A DNA stretch of 64,000 bases. It comes from Clostridiaceae bacterium OM02-2AC. Lineage in GTDB: Bacteria > Bacillota_I > Bacilli_A > Erysipelotrichales > Erysipelotrichaceae. The stretch is taken from the NCBI GenBank assembly GCA_003481775.1, contig QULU01000009.1, positions 51,804 through 115,803 of the forward strand, in the 5' to 3' direction. Below, in pieces: positions 46,336-56,281 of the stretch (position 1 is the stretch's first letter; each line of letters begins with the position of its first letter). Below the pieces are notes generated by a model. That model was not told the origin of the DNA, made no database searches, and saw only the letters and a program-made list of their open reading frames with translations. The position numbers and the translations under genes were made by a program.

Positions 46336-47289
46336 TGACGGTTATCTGTTTGGAAACAAAGAGATATACAATCCATGGAGTGTACTGAAATATGTGCTGA
46401 AAATCCTGCAGGTAAATGATGTATCGGAATCTTTCTGGGCGAATAATACGAGTGGGAATGATAGTATATACCGTTACATTCAGAAAGCCGCGGATTTTGA
46501 TATGCTGACATCTGGCGGAAGGATTACACAAACGGTAAGATATGAACTTACCTATCGTGAGATGGATCAGATTAACCATATTTACAGTTTTCTGCTGTTC
46601 ACAGGCTACCTGAAAGCGATAGCGTGTGTCAATAAAGATAAAGCAGTTTATCAGCTTATGATACCGAATAAGGAAATCAACAGAATCTATACCTCGATAT
46701 TTGAAGAATGGTTTCAGGAGCAGGTAAAAGCAAAGAGCAGAGAATTGGTAGATGCTTTTCTGAAAGAGGACGTGGAAACCGCAAATGAAGTTTTGAATAC
46801 CATATTGTTTACATCCATAAGCGATTTCGATTATGATGAAAAATTTTATCATTGAGTGTTGGTTGGTATGCTCAGTGATTATCAAATCGTATCCAATCAG
46901 GAAACCGGTAATGGCCGCAGTGATATCATTGTCCTACCGGCCTATAAGAAAAAAAGAGGACTTGTGCTTGAGGTAAAGGTTGCAACAAAAGAAAAGGATA
47001 TAGAAATAACCGCACAAGGAGCATGCCGTCAGATCAGGGAAATGAAATATATCGATGGTTTACAGGAAAGAGGATATCCGGATATTATAGGATATGGGAT
47101 TGCTTTTTATAAGAAATCCTGCGTAATTATGCTGGCGAAGTAAAACGCTTTGCTTGATCGGAAGGTGAACCGACATAGTCGCATTGAAGTGAGCATTTCA
47201 TCTATAGGATACCCCATCCTTCTAGGTAACAACAGGGGTGTGATATATCAATAAGAAAAGGCAGGACTTTTCTGGAAAGGAGAATATTT

Positions 47290-48009
47290 ATGAAACGATG
47301 GACAGTAGAAGAGCTGGCAGGGATGATTGATCATACCTATGTCAAGGCAGATGCAACACGCAAACAGATGGAAAAGCTATGTAAGGAAGCCAGAGAATAT
47401 CATTTCGCGATGGCCGCCATCAATTCTTCACAAACCGCCTTATGTGCAGAATACTTACGGGACAGTGATGTTCATGTGGGGGCTGCAATCGGCTTTCCGC
47501 TGGGACAGACAACAATTGCTGCCAAGGTGTTTGAAGCAAAGGATGCCATACAAAACGGAGCGGATGAAATTGATTACATGATCAATTTAACAGAAGTAAA
47601 GGCCGGAAACTGGGAGTATGTAAAAGAGGAAATGCAGCGTATCGTTACGGTATGCAGAAACAATGGAAAGCTGTGCAAGGTCATTTTGGAAACCTGTTAT
47701 CTGACAAAGGATGAAATTAGACAGATTTGTAAAATTGCGGTGGCTGTCAAACCGGATTTTGTGAAAACCTCAACCGGCTTTGGAAGCGCAGGAGCTACTG
47801 TGGAGGATGTGGCACTGATGCGCAGGTGTGTCGGTACCGCAGTCAAGGTTAAAGCCTCTGGAGGAATACGGGATGCACGTACATTCAAAAACATGGTTGC
47901 CAGTGGAGCTTTGCGTATAGGGACAAGTGCCGGGGTATCCATTGTCAAGGAGCTGCAGACGGAGGCCTTCAAGCACAGCGGTTATATCGCAATACCGGAA
48001 GAATATTAG
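47290..48009 (+). CDS. deoC: Deoxyribose-phosphate aldolase
   Basis: A 239-residue class I aldolase cleaving 2-deoxyribose-5-phosphate to glyceraldehyde-3-phosphate and acetaldehyde. Motifs: MIDHTYVKADATRKQMEKLC at the start, VGAAIGFPLGQTTIAAKVFE, GADEIDYMINL, and CKVILETCYLTKDEI. The Schiff-base Lys is in VKTSTGFGSAGATVEDV (~155), and VKVKASGGIRDARTFKNMV (~190) follows. AAAGGAG precedes the ATG. It is alone, with no deoxynucleoside phosphorylase or kinase next to it. Confidence 0.96.
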   Translation: MKRWTVEELAGMIDHTYVKADATRKQMEKLCKEAREYHFAMAAINSSQTALCAEYLRDSDVHVGAAIGFPLGQTTIAAKVFEAKDAIQNGADEIDYMINLTEVKAGNWEYVKEEMQRIVTVCRNNGKLCKVILETCYLTKDEIRQICKIAVAVKPDFVKTSTGFGSAGATVEDVALMRRCVGTAVKVKASGGIRDARTFKNMVASGALRIGTSAGVSIVKELQTEAFKHSGYIAIPEEY

Positions 48010-48040
48010 TATGCCCTGTGATTCCATAATATGAGCACAG

Positions 48041-48068
48041 CTGTCTTCTGTTAAAAAACAGGAGACAG
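48041..48068 (+). repeat. Strong hairpin without T tract after deoC
   Basis: CTGTCTTCTGTT (48041-48052), AAAA loop, AACAGGAGACAG (48057-48068), 12 bp with one wobble. No T tract follows, so it may be a transcript-stabilising end or attenuate poorly. Confidence 0.6.
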
Positions 48069-48127
48069 TGATGAAAAGGGAATGAAAATATTTTCACAAA
48101 ATAATGTAACGGAATTACAAAAATGCA

Positions 48128-48156
48128 TTGACAATTTACAAGAAATGCTATATCCT
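48128..48156 (+). promoter_or_regulatory. Promoter of the leucine operon
   Basis: TTGACA (48128-48133), 17 bp, TATCCT (48151-48156), upstream of the T-box leader. Confidence 0.75.
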
Positions 48157-48164
48157 TTTGATAG

Positions 48165-48454
48165 TGACTACAAAACCAAAGGCAAGGATCGGGACCAGCA
48201 TAGGAACCTTCTGCTGTAGAGAGCCGCTGGCTGGTGAAAAGCGGCGCAGAAATCTTATCCACTCACCCGTAAGCTGTAACCTGAACACATCGCTGATGTC
48301 AGTAAGCGTTACCGTCTGCTCACACGTTATCGTGAGAACATATTCGAAGTCTGGATATGTGAGGGGAATGATGCTTTTCATCATTCAACAAGAGTGGTAC
48401 CGCGGAATTGGTGATAAGCTTCCGTCTCTTAGGATAGAGATGGAAGCTTTTTTT
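48165..48454 (+). promoter_or_regulatory. T-box riboswitch (leucine) controlling leuACDB
   Basis: The T-box sequence AGAGTGGTACCGCGG lies at 48391-48405 just upstream of a terminator and leuA. The preceding ~220 nt contain Stem I material (GCCGCTGGCTGG...AAGCGGC) and a CTC triplet followed by A (48262-48264) in the region where the specifier loop is expected. CTC is a Leu codon and the controlled genes are leucine biosynthetic, so uncharged tRNA-Leu is the likely ligand. The specifier position is inferred, not folded. Confidence 0.9.
48416..48454 (+). terminator. Conditional terminator of the T-box leader
   Basis: AAGCTTCC (48416-48423) pairs with GGAAGCTT (48442 on), with GTCTCT/AGAGAT extending the stem, then a T tract. 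It competes with the antiterminator that includes the T-box sequence. Confidence 0.88.
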
Positions 48455-48474
48455 GTTACAATAAGGAGGACAGG

Positions 48475-50172
48475 ATGATGGAAGGATATCAGAAGTACAA
48501 AAGACAGTATTTTTTACCACCGGAGCCATGTATGGACTGGGCAGGAAAGGAATATATCGAATCCGCACCACAATGGTGCAGCGTGGATTTGCGGGATGGC
48601 AATCAGGCATTGATCATACCGATGAGTCTGGATGAAAAAATCGAATTTTTCCAGCTGCTTGTAGAGGTTGGCTTTAAGGAAATTGAAATCGGCTTTCCGG
48701 CAGCCAGTCAGACGGAATTTGAATTTCTGCGCAAGCTGATCGATGAGAATTTGATTCCGGAGGATGTAACGATTCAGGTGCTGACACAGGCAAGAGAGCA
48801 TATTATCCGCAGAACCTTTGAAGCTGTCAGGGGTGCGAAAAATGCGGTGATACATTTATACAATTCCACATCTCTGGCACAGCGAGAACAGGTGTTCAAA
48901 AAATCAAAGGAAGAAATTCTGAATATCGCTGTGGAGGGTGCCAGGCTGTTAAAGAAGCTGACAGAGGAGGACGGCGGCAATTACCGCTTTGAATACTCAC
49001 CGGAAAGCTTTACGGGAACAGAAGTGGAGTATGCTCTGGAGGTCTGCAATGCCGTATTGGATATATGGCAGCCAACCGCAGATAACAAGGTCATCATCAA
49101 TCTGCCGGTGACTGTGGAAATGAGCATGCCGCATATTTATGCACAGCAGATTGAATACATGTGCAAGCATATGAACTATCGTGAGAATGTTATCGTATCC
49201 CTGCATCCGCACAATGACCGCGGATGTGGCGTTGCGGATACGGAAATGGGTATTCTGGCAGGTGCTGACCGCATCGAGGGAACGCTGTTTGGCAACGGGG
49301 AGCGTACCGGAAATGTGGATATTATTACACTTGCAATGAACATGTATGCGATGGGTGTCGATCCCAAGCTAAACTTCACGGATATGCCGCATATCGTCGA
49401 GGTCTATGAGCGCTGTACCCGCATGCAGGTGCACATGCGTCAGCCCTATGCGGGACAGCTGGTATTCGCAGCCTTCTCCGGCTCTCATCAGGATGCCATC
49501 GCCAAAGGCATGCATTACCGTGATGCACAGGATCCCGAGCACTGGACTGTACCGTATCTGCCAATCGATCCAAGAGATGTCGGACGTGTATATGAAACAG
49601 ATGTTATCCGCATCAACTCACAGTCCGGTAAGGGCGGCATCGGCTATATGCTGGAGGAATACTACGGCTATGATCTGCCATCCGATATGCGCGAGCAGGT
49701 TGGCTATTTTATGAAGGATGTATCCGACCATGAGCACAAGGAGCTGCTGCCAAATGAGATCAACGATCTGTTCCAGAAGGAATACATGAATGTCAATGCG
49801 CCGTATGCGCTGAATGATTATCATTTCGTACGTCAGGGTGATATCGTAACCGTAACGATGAATATCACCTATGAGGGAAAATCGCAGTTCATCACCGCTA
49901 TGGGAAACGGACGTCTCGATGCTGTCAGCAATGCCCTTCGCGATAATATGAACCTGACCTTCGACATTCTGGATTACAAGGAGCATGCGGTAAGCAAGGG
50001 CTCCACATCCAGAGCGGTATCCTATGTAAAAATCATCGACTGCCGCAAAAAGGATCAATGGGGTGTGGGACTGCATGACGATATCATCGCATCCAGTGTA
50101 CAGGCATTATTTTCTGCCATCAACCGTGCAGTAGCACAGCGCCGTGAGGCAGAAAAAGACGCAGAAGCGTAA
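48475..50172 (+). CDS. leuA: 2-isopropylmalate synthase, long type
   Basis: A 565-residue enzyme (ATG at 48475; a second ATG follows at 48478, AAGGAGG 5-8 nt upstream). It condenses acetyl-CoA and 2-ketoisovalerate, the first committed step to leucine. The HMGL-like TIM barrel has [16 protein letters not shown] (~40), [15 protein letters not shown], and the metal-binding [16 protein letters not shown] (~243), followed by [15 protein letters not shown]. Unusually for short LeuA, it has the [13 protein letters not shown] segment and a longer C-terminal LeuA dimer/regulatory domain (ISYE-like [18 protein letters not shown]). This is the ~560-residue form found in some Firmicutes and Actinobacteria. 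It is controlled by the T-box leader. Confidence 0.95.
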   Translation: MMEGYQKYKRQYFLPPEPCMDWAGKEYIESAPQWCSVDLRDGNQALIIPMSLDEKIEFFQLLVEVGFKEIEIGFPAASQTEFEFLRKLIDENLIPEDVTIQVLTQAREHIIRRTFEAVRGAKNAVIHLYNSTSLAQREQVFKKSKEEILNIAVEGARLLKKLTEEDGGNYRFEYSPESFTGTEVEYALEVCNAVLDIWQPTADNKVIINLPVTVEMSMPHIYAQQIEYMCKHMNYRENVIVSLHPHNDRGCGVADTEMGILAGADRIEGTLFGNGERTGNVDIITLAMNMYAMGVDPKLNFTDMPHIVEVYERCTRMQVHMRQPYAGQLVFAAFSGSHQDAIAKGMHYRDAQDPEHWTVPYLPIDPRDVGRVYETDVIRINSQSGKGGIGYMLEEYYGYDLPSDMREQVGYFMKDVSDHEHKELLPNEINDLFQKEYMNVNAPYALNDYHFVRQGDIVTVTMNITYEGKSQFITAMGNGRLDAVSNALRDNMNLTFDILDYKEHAVSKGSTSRAVSYVKIIDCRKKDQWGVGLHDDIIASSVQALFSAINRAVAQRREAEKDAEA

Positions 50173-50198
50173 ACAATAACAGCAGGAGGAAAACCATT

Positions 50199-51464
50199 AT
50201 GGGAATGACAATGACACAGAAAATTCTGGCAGCACATGCCGGTCTGGATCACGTAGAGGCAGGACAGCTGATCGAAGTGAATCTGGATATGGTACTGGGA
50301 AATGATATCACATCACCAGTCGCTATCAAGGAATTTGAAAAATATGGCTTTACACAGGTATTTGATCCCGGGAAAATCAGCATGGTAATGGATCATTTTG
50401 CGCCAAACAAGGATATCAAGGCAGCCCAGCAGTGCAAGGCTTGCCGTACCTTTGCCTATGCAAAGAACATCGAACACTTTTACGATGTCGGAGAAATGGG
50501 AATCGAGCATGCTTTGCTTCCGGAAAAGGGAATTGTAGGTCCTGGGGAATGCATCATCGGTGCTGACTCCCATACCTGTACGTATGGAGCGCTGAATGCT
50601 TTTTCAACCGGTGTGGGCAGTACGGATATGGCCGCAGGCATGGCTACCGGCAAATGCTGGTTCAAAATCCCGGAAGCTATCAAATTCGATCTGCGTGGAA
50701 AGCTTGCTCCGCATGTCAGCGGAAAGGATGTTATTTTACACATCATCGGCATGATCGGTGTGGATGGCGCTTTGTATAAATCCATGGAATTCAGCGGTAT
50801 CGGTTTACAGAGTCTGAGCATGGATGATCGCTTATGCATGGCAAATATGGCAATCGAAGCCGGTGCGAAAAACGGAATTTTCGCCTTCGATGAGATTACG
50901 GAGGCTTATGTCAAGGATCGTGTAAATCGCCCGTATGTTACTTATGAAGCAGATGCGGATGCAGAGTATTGCAATGTTTATCATCTGGATTTAAGCCAGA
51001 TCACGCATACCGTAGCCTTTCCACATCTGCCGGAAAACACGAGAACGATTGATGAAATCAAAGAGCCTGTGGTGATTGATCAGGTTGTCATCGGCTCCTG
51101 TACGAATGGACGTCTGTCTGATATGGCAGAGGCTGCACAGATTCTGAAGGGAAAGCATGTAGCCAAGGGAGTGCGTGCCATCATCATTCCGGCAACACAG
51201 GAAATTTACAAGCAGTGCATACAACTCGGCTATACGGAAATCTTCATCGATGCAGGCTGCGTGGTATCCACACCGACCTGTGGACCATGCCTGGGCGGCT
51301 ATATGGGAATTCTGGCAGAGAATGAACGCTGTGTTGCGACGACCAATCGGAACTTTGTCGGCCGTATGGGGCATGTGGATTCCGAGGTATATCTGGCAAG
51401 TCCGGCTGTAGCTGCAGCCAGTGCCATCATGGGCAGAATCGCAGCACCAAAGGAGGTAGCGTAA
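50199..51464 (+). CDS. leuC: 3-isopropylmalate dehydratase large subunit
   Basis: A 421-residue aconitase-family subunit. With LeuD it isomerises 2- to 3-isopropylmalate. [4Fe-4S] ligands are visible in [13 protein letters not shown] (~300) and [14 protein letters not shown] (~360). Substrate motifs are [14 protein letters not shown] (~120) and [20 protein letters not shown]. The 421-residue length fits the LeuC group 2 type that pairs with a short separate LeuD. AGGAGG precedes the ATG, and the stop is 2 nt before leuD. Confidence 0.95.
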   Translation: MGMTMTQKILAAHAGLDHVEAGQLIEVNLDMVLGNDITSPVAIKEFEKYGFTQVFDPGKISMVMDHFAPNKDIKAAQQCKACRTFAYAKNIEHFYDVGEMGIEHALLPEKGIVGPGECIIGADSHTCTYGALNAFSTGVGSTDMAAGMATGKCWFKIPEAIKFDLRGKLAPHVSGKDVILHIIGMIGVDGALYKSMEFSGIGLQSLSMDDRLCMANMAIEAGAKNGIFAFDEITEAYVKDRVNRPYVTYEADADAEYCNVYHLDLSQITHTVAFPHLPENTRTIDEIKEPVVIDQVVIGSCTNGRLSDMAEAAQILKGKHVAKGVRAIIIPATQEIYKQCIQLGYTEIFIDAGCVVSTPTCGPCLGGYMGILAENERCVATTNRNFVGRMGHVDSEVYLASPAVAAASAIMGRIAAPKEVA

Positions 51465-51466
51465 GC

Positions 51467-51958
51467 ATGAATGCAAATGGAACAGCACATAAATACGGAG
51501 ATAATGTTGATACTGATGTTATCATTCCCGCAAGATATCTGAATACCAGCGATCCCTTGGAGCTGGCAGAAAAATGCATGTGTGATATCGATGCGGACTT
51601 TGTAAAGAAAATCAAACCGGATGATATTATGGTGGCAGGCTTCAATTTCGGTTGCGGAAGCAGTCGTGAGCATGCGCCGATCGCCATCAAGGCAAGCGGC
51701 ATCTCCTGCGTTATCGCGAAAAGCTTTGCGCGTATCTTCTACCGCAATGCGATCAACATCGGGCTGCCGATTCTGGAATGTGTAGAGGCAAGCGAGCGTA
51801 TTGATGACAAGGATGAGGTCGAAATCAACTTCGATACCGGAGAAATTATAAATAAGACAAAAAACGAAACCTATCAGGCACAGCCGTTCCCTGCATTTAT
51901 TCAAAACATCATGCAACATAACGGATTACTGAATGCTATTAAAGAGGGGGGAAAGTAA
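51467..51958 (+). CDS. leuD: 3-isopropylmalate dehydratase small subunit
   Basis: A 163-residue swivel-domain subunit of the LeuCD complex. Motifs: [18 protein letters not shown] near the N-terminus and [19 protein letters not shown] (~60), followed by [20 protein letters not shown]. The short length matches the archaeal/Firmicute-type small subunit. It is immediately followed by leuB (stop and start adjacent, 51958/51959). Confidence 0.95.
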   Translation: MNANGTAHKYGDNVDTDVIIPARYLNTSDPLELAEKCMCDIDADFVKKIKPDDIMVAGFNFGCGSSREHAPIAIKASGISCVIAKSFARIFYRNAINIGLPILECVEASERIDDKDEVEINFDTGEIINKTKNETYQAQPFPAFIQNIMQHNGLLNAIKEGGK

Positions 51959-53038
51959 ATGGAGAAGCATATTGCGGTGATACCGGGAGATGGTATCGGT
52001 CCGGAAATCGTCAAAGAGGCAGTCAAGGTACTGGATGTGATAGCAAAAACATACGGACACAGCTTTGTATACACAGAAGTGGATGCCGGAGGCTGCGCCA
52101 TTGATAAATACGGAACCTCTCTGCCACAGGAAAGCCTGGATGCGGCCCTTGCCAGTGACAGTGTGCTGCTGGGGGCAGTTGGCGGACCGAAATGGGATCA
52201 TGTCGACCCATCCATTCGTCCGGAGAAAGCATTGCTGAGTATTCGCAAGGAGCTTGGCCTGTATGCTAATCTGCGTCCTGCGAAAATCTTTGCGGAATTA
52301 TCCGATGCCTCTCCGCTGCGCAGGTATATCGTCGCAAACGGAATTGATTTTATGGTGGTTCGGGAATTGATCGGCGGTGTATATTTCGGAGAAAAAAGCA
52401 CAGTAGAGAAAAACGGAGAGCTGTATGCCAGTGACAACATGTGCTATTATGCGCACGAAATCCGCAGAATTGCCCATACAGCATTTCAGACGGCTCGTAA
52501 AAGGGGACGCCGCGTTATTTCCGTAGATAAGGCAAATGTACTTGACACCTCCCGTTTATGGCGTAAAATCGTAAGTGAAGTCGCCATGGAATATCCGGAT
52601 GTAACCCTTTCTCATATGCTGGTGGATAATGCCGCAATGCAGATTGTGAAGGATCCATCCCAGTTTGATGTCGTGGTGACAGAAAATATGTTCGGAGATA
52701 TCCTGAGTGATGAGGCCAGCATGATCACCGGCTCCATCGGTCTGATACCGAGTGCATCCCTTGGGGAAACAAAGCGCGGTATGTATGAGCCGATTCACGG
52801 CTCTGCTCCGGATATCGCAGGTCAAAACATCGCCAATCCGATCGGTACAATTCTGGCAGCCGGCATGATGCTGAAGTATGCCTTTGATATGGATCAGGAG
52901 GCTGCGGTAATCGAGGCAGCTGTGGAAGAGGCACTTCGTCTGGGCTATCGAACAAAGGATATTATGGAGGATGGTAAAACATACCGGACTTGTTCCCAGA
53001 TGGGAGATACGATTGCAGAACTGATTACGAACGCATAG
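51959..53038 (+). CDS. leuB: 3-isopropylmalate dehydrogenase
   Basis: A 359-residue NAD-dependent dehydrogenase giving 2-ketoisocaproate. Motifs: VIPGDGIGPEIVKEAVKVLD at the start, LLGAVGGPKWDHVDP, and RPEKALLSIRKELGLYANLR. RELIGGVYFGEK, VDKANVLDTSRLWRKIV and the Mg-binding ENMFGDILSDEASMI (~240) follow. GMYEPIHGSAPDIAGQNIAN is the final conserved stretch. It is last of the core leu genes, and GGGGGGAAAGT at the leuD end serves as ribosome-binding site. Confidence 0.96.
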   Translation: MEKHIAVIPGDGIGPEIVKEAVKVLDVIAKTYGHSFVYTEVDAGGCAIDKYGTSLPQESLDAALASDSVLLGAVGGPKWDHVDPSIRPEKALLSIRKELGLYANLRPAKIFAELSDASPLRRYIVANGIDFMVVRELIGGVYFGEKSTVEKNGELYASDNMCYYAHEIRRIAHTAFQTARKRGRRVISVDKANVLDTSRLWRKIVSEVAMEYPDVTLSHMLVDNAAMQIVKDPSQFDVVVTENMFGDILSDEASMITGSIGLIPSASLGETKRGMYEPIHGSAPDIAGQNIANPIGTILAAGMMLKYAFDMDQEAAVIEAAVEEALRLGYRTKDIMEDGKTYRTCSQMGDTIAELITNA

Positions 53039-53062
53039 GAAGTGCAAAGGAGAGCAGACAAC

Positions 53063-54214
53063 ATGTTGATTAAGAATGGAAGAATTCATACGATGGCCGC
53101 AAGCGGAACTATACAGGCCGATATTCGCGTGCAAAATGGAAAAATTGCGGCAGTGGGTGAAAATCTGAAAGAGGAAATTGGAGAACTGATCATTGACGCA
53201 TCCGGGAAACAGGTGTTCCCTGGAATGGTGGAAGCACATTGTCATTTGGGGATGGAGGAAAGTGCCATCCGCGGGGAAGGGGACGATGTGAATGAAATGA
53301 GTGATCCGATCACGCCGCAGGTGCGAGCAATCGACGGCTGCAACCCGCTGGATGAAACGATCATCAATGCCCGCAATGCAGGTATTACAACCGTAGCCGC
53401 AGGTCCGGGAAGCGCCAATGTCATCGGGGGTACCTTTATGGCCTATAAAACACACGGCGTCAGCATTGATGAAATGGTGATACAGAATCCGGTAGCGATG
53501 AAATGCGCCTTTGGTGAGAATCCAAAGCGTGTCTATCAGGACAGCCGTATCAAAACCAGAATGAATATCGCGGCACTGCTGCGGGAAACGCTGGCAAAAA
53601 CGAAGGAATATATCGCAAAAAAGGAAGCCGCTCAGAATGATCCACTGAAACTGCCGGCCTATGATATGAAGCTGGAGGCGATGATTCCGGTCATCAAAAA
53701 GGAACTGCCGTTAAAATGCCACGCGCATCGTGCGGATGATATTCTGACGGTGATACGAATCGCAAAGGAATTTGATGTCAACGTGACGCTTGATCATTGT
53801 ACGGATGGAGAGGTTATCAAGGCACAGGTAAAGGCAAGCGGATATCCGGCCATCGTCGGACCATCCCTGACTCATAAATCGAAATTTGAGCTGGCAAACA
53901 AGTCCTTTACGACGCCGGGTGTTCTGTGCAAAGAAGGTGTTCTGATCGCCATTACGACGGATTCACCGGTCGTGCCACAGGAATATCTGCCATTGTGTGC
54001 AGCACTAGCTATGAAGGACGGGCTGCCAGAGGAAGAGGCATTAAAAGCAATCACTATCAATCCGGCAAAAATTCTCGGTCTGGAGAAACGCATCGGCAGC
54101 ATCGAGGAGGGCAAGGATGCCGATCTTATCATCTGTGACAGCTCCTTGCTGGATACACAAAACGTTATCAGCTATACGATTATCAATGGGGAAATCGCCT
54201 ATCAAAGAGCTTAG
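53063..54214 (+). CDS. Amidohydrolase co-transcribed with the leucine operon
   Basis: A 383-residue protein starting at the ATG at 53063 after AAAGGAG; it begins 25 nt downstream of leuB. It is a metal-dependent amidohydrolase of the imidazolonepropionase-like type. Motifs: LIKNGRIHTMAASG, then the HxH motif in GMVEAHCHLGM (~60), GITTVAAGPGSANV, and KCHAHRADDI (His ligands, ~221). VTLDHCTDG (~245) and ITTDSPVVPQ with Asp (~293) follow, and a C-terminal GKDADLIICD composite strand closes the domain. The leu-operon context suggests a role linked to amino acids or peptides, but no reaction can be assigned. Confidence 0.85.
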   Translation: MLIKNGRIHTMAASGTIQADIRVQNGKIAAVGENLKEEIGELIIDASGKQVFPGMVEAHCHLGMEESAIRGEGDDVNEMSDPITPQVRAIDGCNPLDETIINARNAGITTVAAGPGSANVIGGTFMAYKTHGVSIDEMVIQNPVAMKCAFGENPKRVYQDSRIKTRMNIAALLRETLAKTKEYIAKKEAAQNDPLKLPAYDMKLEAMIPVIKKELPLKCHAHRADDILTVIRIAKEFDVNVTLDHCTDGEVIKAQVKASGYPAIVGPSLTHKSKFELANKSFTTPGVLCKEGVLIAITTDSPVVPQEYLPLCAALAMKDGLPEEEALKAITINPAKILGLEKRIGSIEEGKDADLIICDSSLLDTQNVISYTIINGEIAYQRA

Positions 54215-54248
54215 GCGGTTACATAAGCTAAAAAATCCGTTTGGTAAA

Positions 54249-54297
54249 GGAAGGAGTGCTTCCATGGTCATACACAGACCGTAAGCGCTCCTTTTTC
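54249..54297 (+). terminator. Terminator of the leucine operon
   Basis: GGAAGGAGTGCTT pairs with AAGCGCTCCTTTTT (GGAG/CTCC and GCTT/AAGC), followed by T residues. Confidence 0.75.
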
Positions 54298-54729
54298 AAT
54301 GATGCTAAAGCGATAATTGCAGCCATACACGATCTGAGATCAGTGCGAATCCGATTGACCGTAACCCTGTGCCACTGTGCTATTTTTTGTACATGCTTGC
54401 ACCCATCCTTTTTTCCTGACAAGGAACTGAAATGCTGTCAGGTATAGAAAAGCAGCCGGTAATCATCAAGCAGAGAAAAGCCGCTATGGATCAATTCGCC
54501 AAATGGATACGGCTGTCGCATAAGACGATCACAGCGTATGGGGTTTTCGATAGTTGATCATGACAGCTTGTGTTGACATGCGGTCAGCAATTCTGAAAAA
54601 ACTATCGTTTCTATGGCTTTCCTGCTGCCTCTTGCCTCTGCAGGTAATCATGTAATATCAGAAAAAACGCAAATGCGTCTTATGCGAAAGCTAAAATTTC
54701 CATTTTTTTCGTAATTTGTAATGGAAATA
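54298..54729. other. Non-coding interval
   Basis: No convincing gene on either strand: short open frames lack ribosome-binding sites. Inverted repeats are present (for example GCTGTCAG/CTGACAG-like words near 54430), but none has a T tract. Nothing further was recognised. Confidence 0.5.
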
Positions 54730-54758
54730 TTGTAAATGACTGGCAATTCTTTTATAAT
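54730..54758 (+). promoter_or_regulatory. Promoter of the 77-residue hypothetical gene
   Basis: TTGTAA (54730-54735), 17 bp, TATAAT (54753-54758). The leader to the gene is about 150 nt. Confidence 0.6.
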
Positions 54759-54915
54759 ATCAATGGATGTATATAAAAAAGCATACTTTATGAAATAGGC
54801 AAGATTTCCGCGAAAAGCGCCGTTTTTTAAACAAAATAAAGGAAAAATCATAAAAAAACACACTGTCTATTTACGTATAATTTTATAGATATACACAAGG
54901 AAATGGGGCGAAGCC

Positions 54916-55149
54916 ATGAAGGATGCACTGCTGGATTATATATTTGAAAACTGTGATGCTGCTTATATTTCTGATCTTCGACAGAGGATGATATTTCAGG
55001 AATATGCGGACATGATTCTAGGGATAGAGGATTCTAAATTCACAGCCGAGGAATGGAATTATGTGTACCAGTATCTAACAGGAGCAAATGCTGTGTTTTC
55101 TACTGTAGCTGAGGTGAAGAAAGCTTTGCAATCCTGGATGCAGGCATGA
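54916..55149 (+). CDS. Small acidic hypothetical protein
   Basis: A 77-residue predicted helical protein (MKDALLDYIFENCDAAYISD, then AEEWNYVYQYLTG). It has no signal peptide or membrane segment. A weak purine-rich ribosome-binding region (AAGGAAATGGGG) precedes the ATG, and a clear promoter lies upstream. Composition is protein-like and acidic. No family recognised; it could be a small regulatory or adaptor protein. Confidence 0.55.
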   Translation: MKDALLDYIFENCDAAYISDLRQRMIFQEYADMILGIEDSKFTAEEWNYVYQYLTGANAVFSTVAEVKKALQSWMQA

Positions 55150-55195
55150 CGGAAAATGCGATAAGCATGCTATCATATTATTCATAATATACAAG

Positions 55196-55242
55196 AAAGA
55201 GGGTTCACGATCAGGTAACGATCAGTTTGAAGTCTCTTTTTT
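55196..55242. terminator. Terminator between small gene and LysR gene
   Basis: AAGAGGG...TCACGATC and GATCAGTTTGA...TCTCTTTTTT can form a long imperfect stem ending in T6. It would serve the plus-strand gene and possibly the convergent lysR. Confidence 0.45.
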
Positions 55243-55282
55243 GTATGCCAATACCCCTTTCATGATTGAGCCCTCCCATATG

Positions 55283-56182
55283 CTATGATTCCTTCGATTG
55301 GATTTCAGCACAAACCCGACGGCAGGTGGTGATGAAATCCTGTAAGCCGGCATGCAGATGCTTGTTTGCGTGATAGATGATGTAATAATCCCTTTGAAAG
55401 GAAACATCCGATAAATACAAACGGGTGACAATGCCTGTTTCCAGCTCAGCCTTTACCATCTGATAGGGAAGGATGGAGATACCGAAACCAAATTGTACAC
55501 CCTTAACCAGTGCTCTGGTACTGGCGCTCTCCCATATGGGATGCAGCTGGATGTCATGCACCTTCATGATGGAGTCCAGTATTTCCCTTGTACCGCTGCC
55601 TTTTTCCCGCAGTAAAAACGGCTCCTGTGCAATGTCCTGCAGGCACAGCTCCTGTTTTTTTGTCAGGGGATGCTCTCTGGCACAAATAACGGCCAGCTCA
55701 TCCTTGAAAAACGATATCTTTTGAATATGCTCATGGGTTGGTATACCTTCAATCAATGCCAGATCCAGCTTATTGGAAACGATTGACTCCTCAAGAATCG
55801 TGGAATTCTCGATGAGTATCTGCGTCTGTCGCTTTGGATACTGCTGCTTGTAGCTGTACAGGCATTCACAAAGCAGACTGTTGGCAATCGTGATACTGGA
55901 GCCGATGGACATGCTTTCCATATCACTCCAGTGCTCCATACTGTTCTCCATTTCATCAAACAAGGAGGTGATGTGGCTGGCGTATTTGAGAAAGCGTTCA
56001 CCATCATCTGTCAGATATAATTTGCGGGAAATTCTGTCAAACAGCTGCAGCTGATAATATTCCTCCAGCTCCCGTATGGCAAGGGATACCGAGGGCTGTG
56101 CGATATGCAGCTTTTCAGCAGCCTTTGTGATACTCCCCCAGGTGCATACCGCAACGAAGATACGTAAATGTCGCAGGGTCAT
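55283..56182 (-). CDS. LysR-family regulator of the divergent transporter
   Basis: A 299-residue LTTR. The N-terminal helix-turn-helix reads MTLRHLRIFVAVCTWGSITK, then AAEKLHIAQPSVSLAIRELE and LFDRISRKLYLTDDGERFL. The C-terminal effector-binding domain has two lobes: SIGSSITIANSLLCECLYSY, ALIEGIPTHEHIQ and EPFLLREKGSGTREILDSIM. The CysB/CysR-like SSITIANS and GSGTRE patterns place it near the CysL/YeiE subgroup. Divergent from the chromate-type transporter pair starting at 56282, it is most likely their regulator, acting in the AT-rich 56183-56281 interval. Confidence 0.9.
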   Translation of the reverse strand: MTLRHLRIFVAVCTWGSITKAAEKLHIAQPSVSLAIRELEEYYQLQLFDRISRKLYLTDDGERFLKYASHITSLFDEMENSMEHWSDMESMSIGSSITIANSLLCECLYSYKQQYPKRQTQILIENSTILEESIVSNKLDLALIEGIPTHEHIQKISFFKDELAVICAREHPLTKKQELCLQDIAQEPFLLREKGSGTREILDSIMKVHDIQLHPIWESASTRALVKGVQFGFGISILPYQMVKAELETGIVTRLYLSDVSFQRDYYIIYHANKHLHAGLQDFITTCRRVCAEIQSKES

Positions 56183-56281
56183 GGAAATCTCCTTTCATAA
56201 TAATAAATTATAAAATATATATAATAATACTATTTTCATTATGAAATGACAAGGACTATAATAGTAGGGAAGGTGATGAAA

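Larger units (their letters stand above)
46107..47143 (+). pseudogene. Dead AAA-ATPase-like / PD-(D/E)XK family gene, copy B, internally deleted
   Basis: A paralogue of the pseudogene at 42570. It starts ATG AAG CAT ATA, with KELI, then a frameshift before YYYVDKT. A 53-nt insertion (46241-46293) interrupts the RRFGKT Walker A. After TLNMN the sequence enters a GC-rich 20-mer (46316-46335) and leaves it in DGYLFGNKEIYNPWSVL. The whole segment that lies between sites 1 and 3 in copy A is thus missing and the junction is one unit. A nonsense codon interrupts FYH-VLVGMLSDY at 46855-46857. The C-terminal nuclease half (LVLEVKVATKEKDIEI) is still readable to the stop at 47141-47143. Confidence 0.85.

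Noticed and set aside
54241..54447. 68-codon ORF after the leucine operon
   Set aside because: It spans the terminator hairpin and lacks protein-like features.
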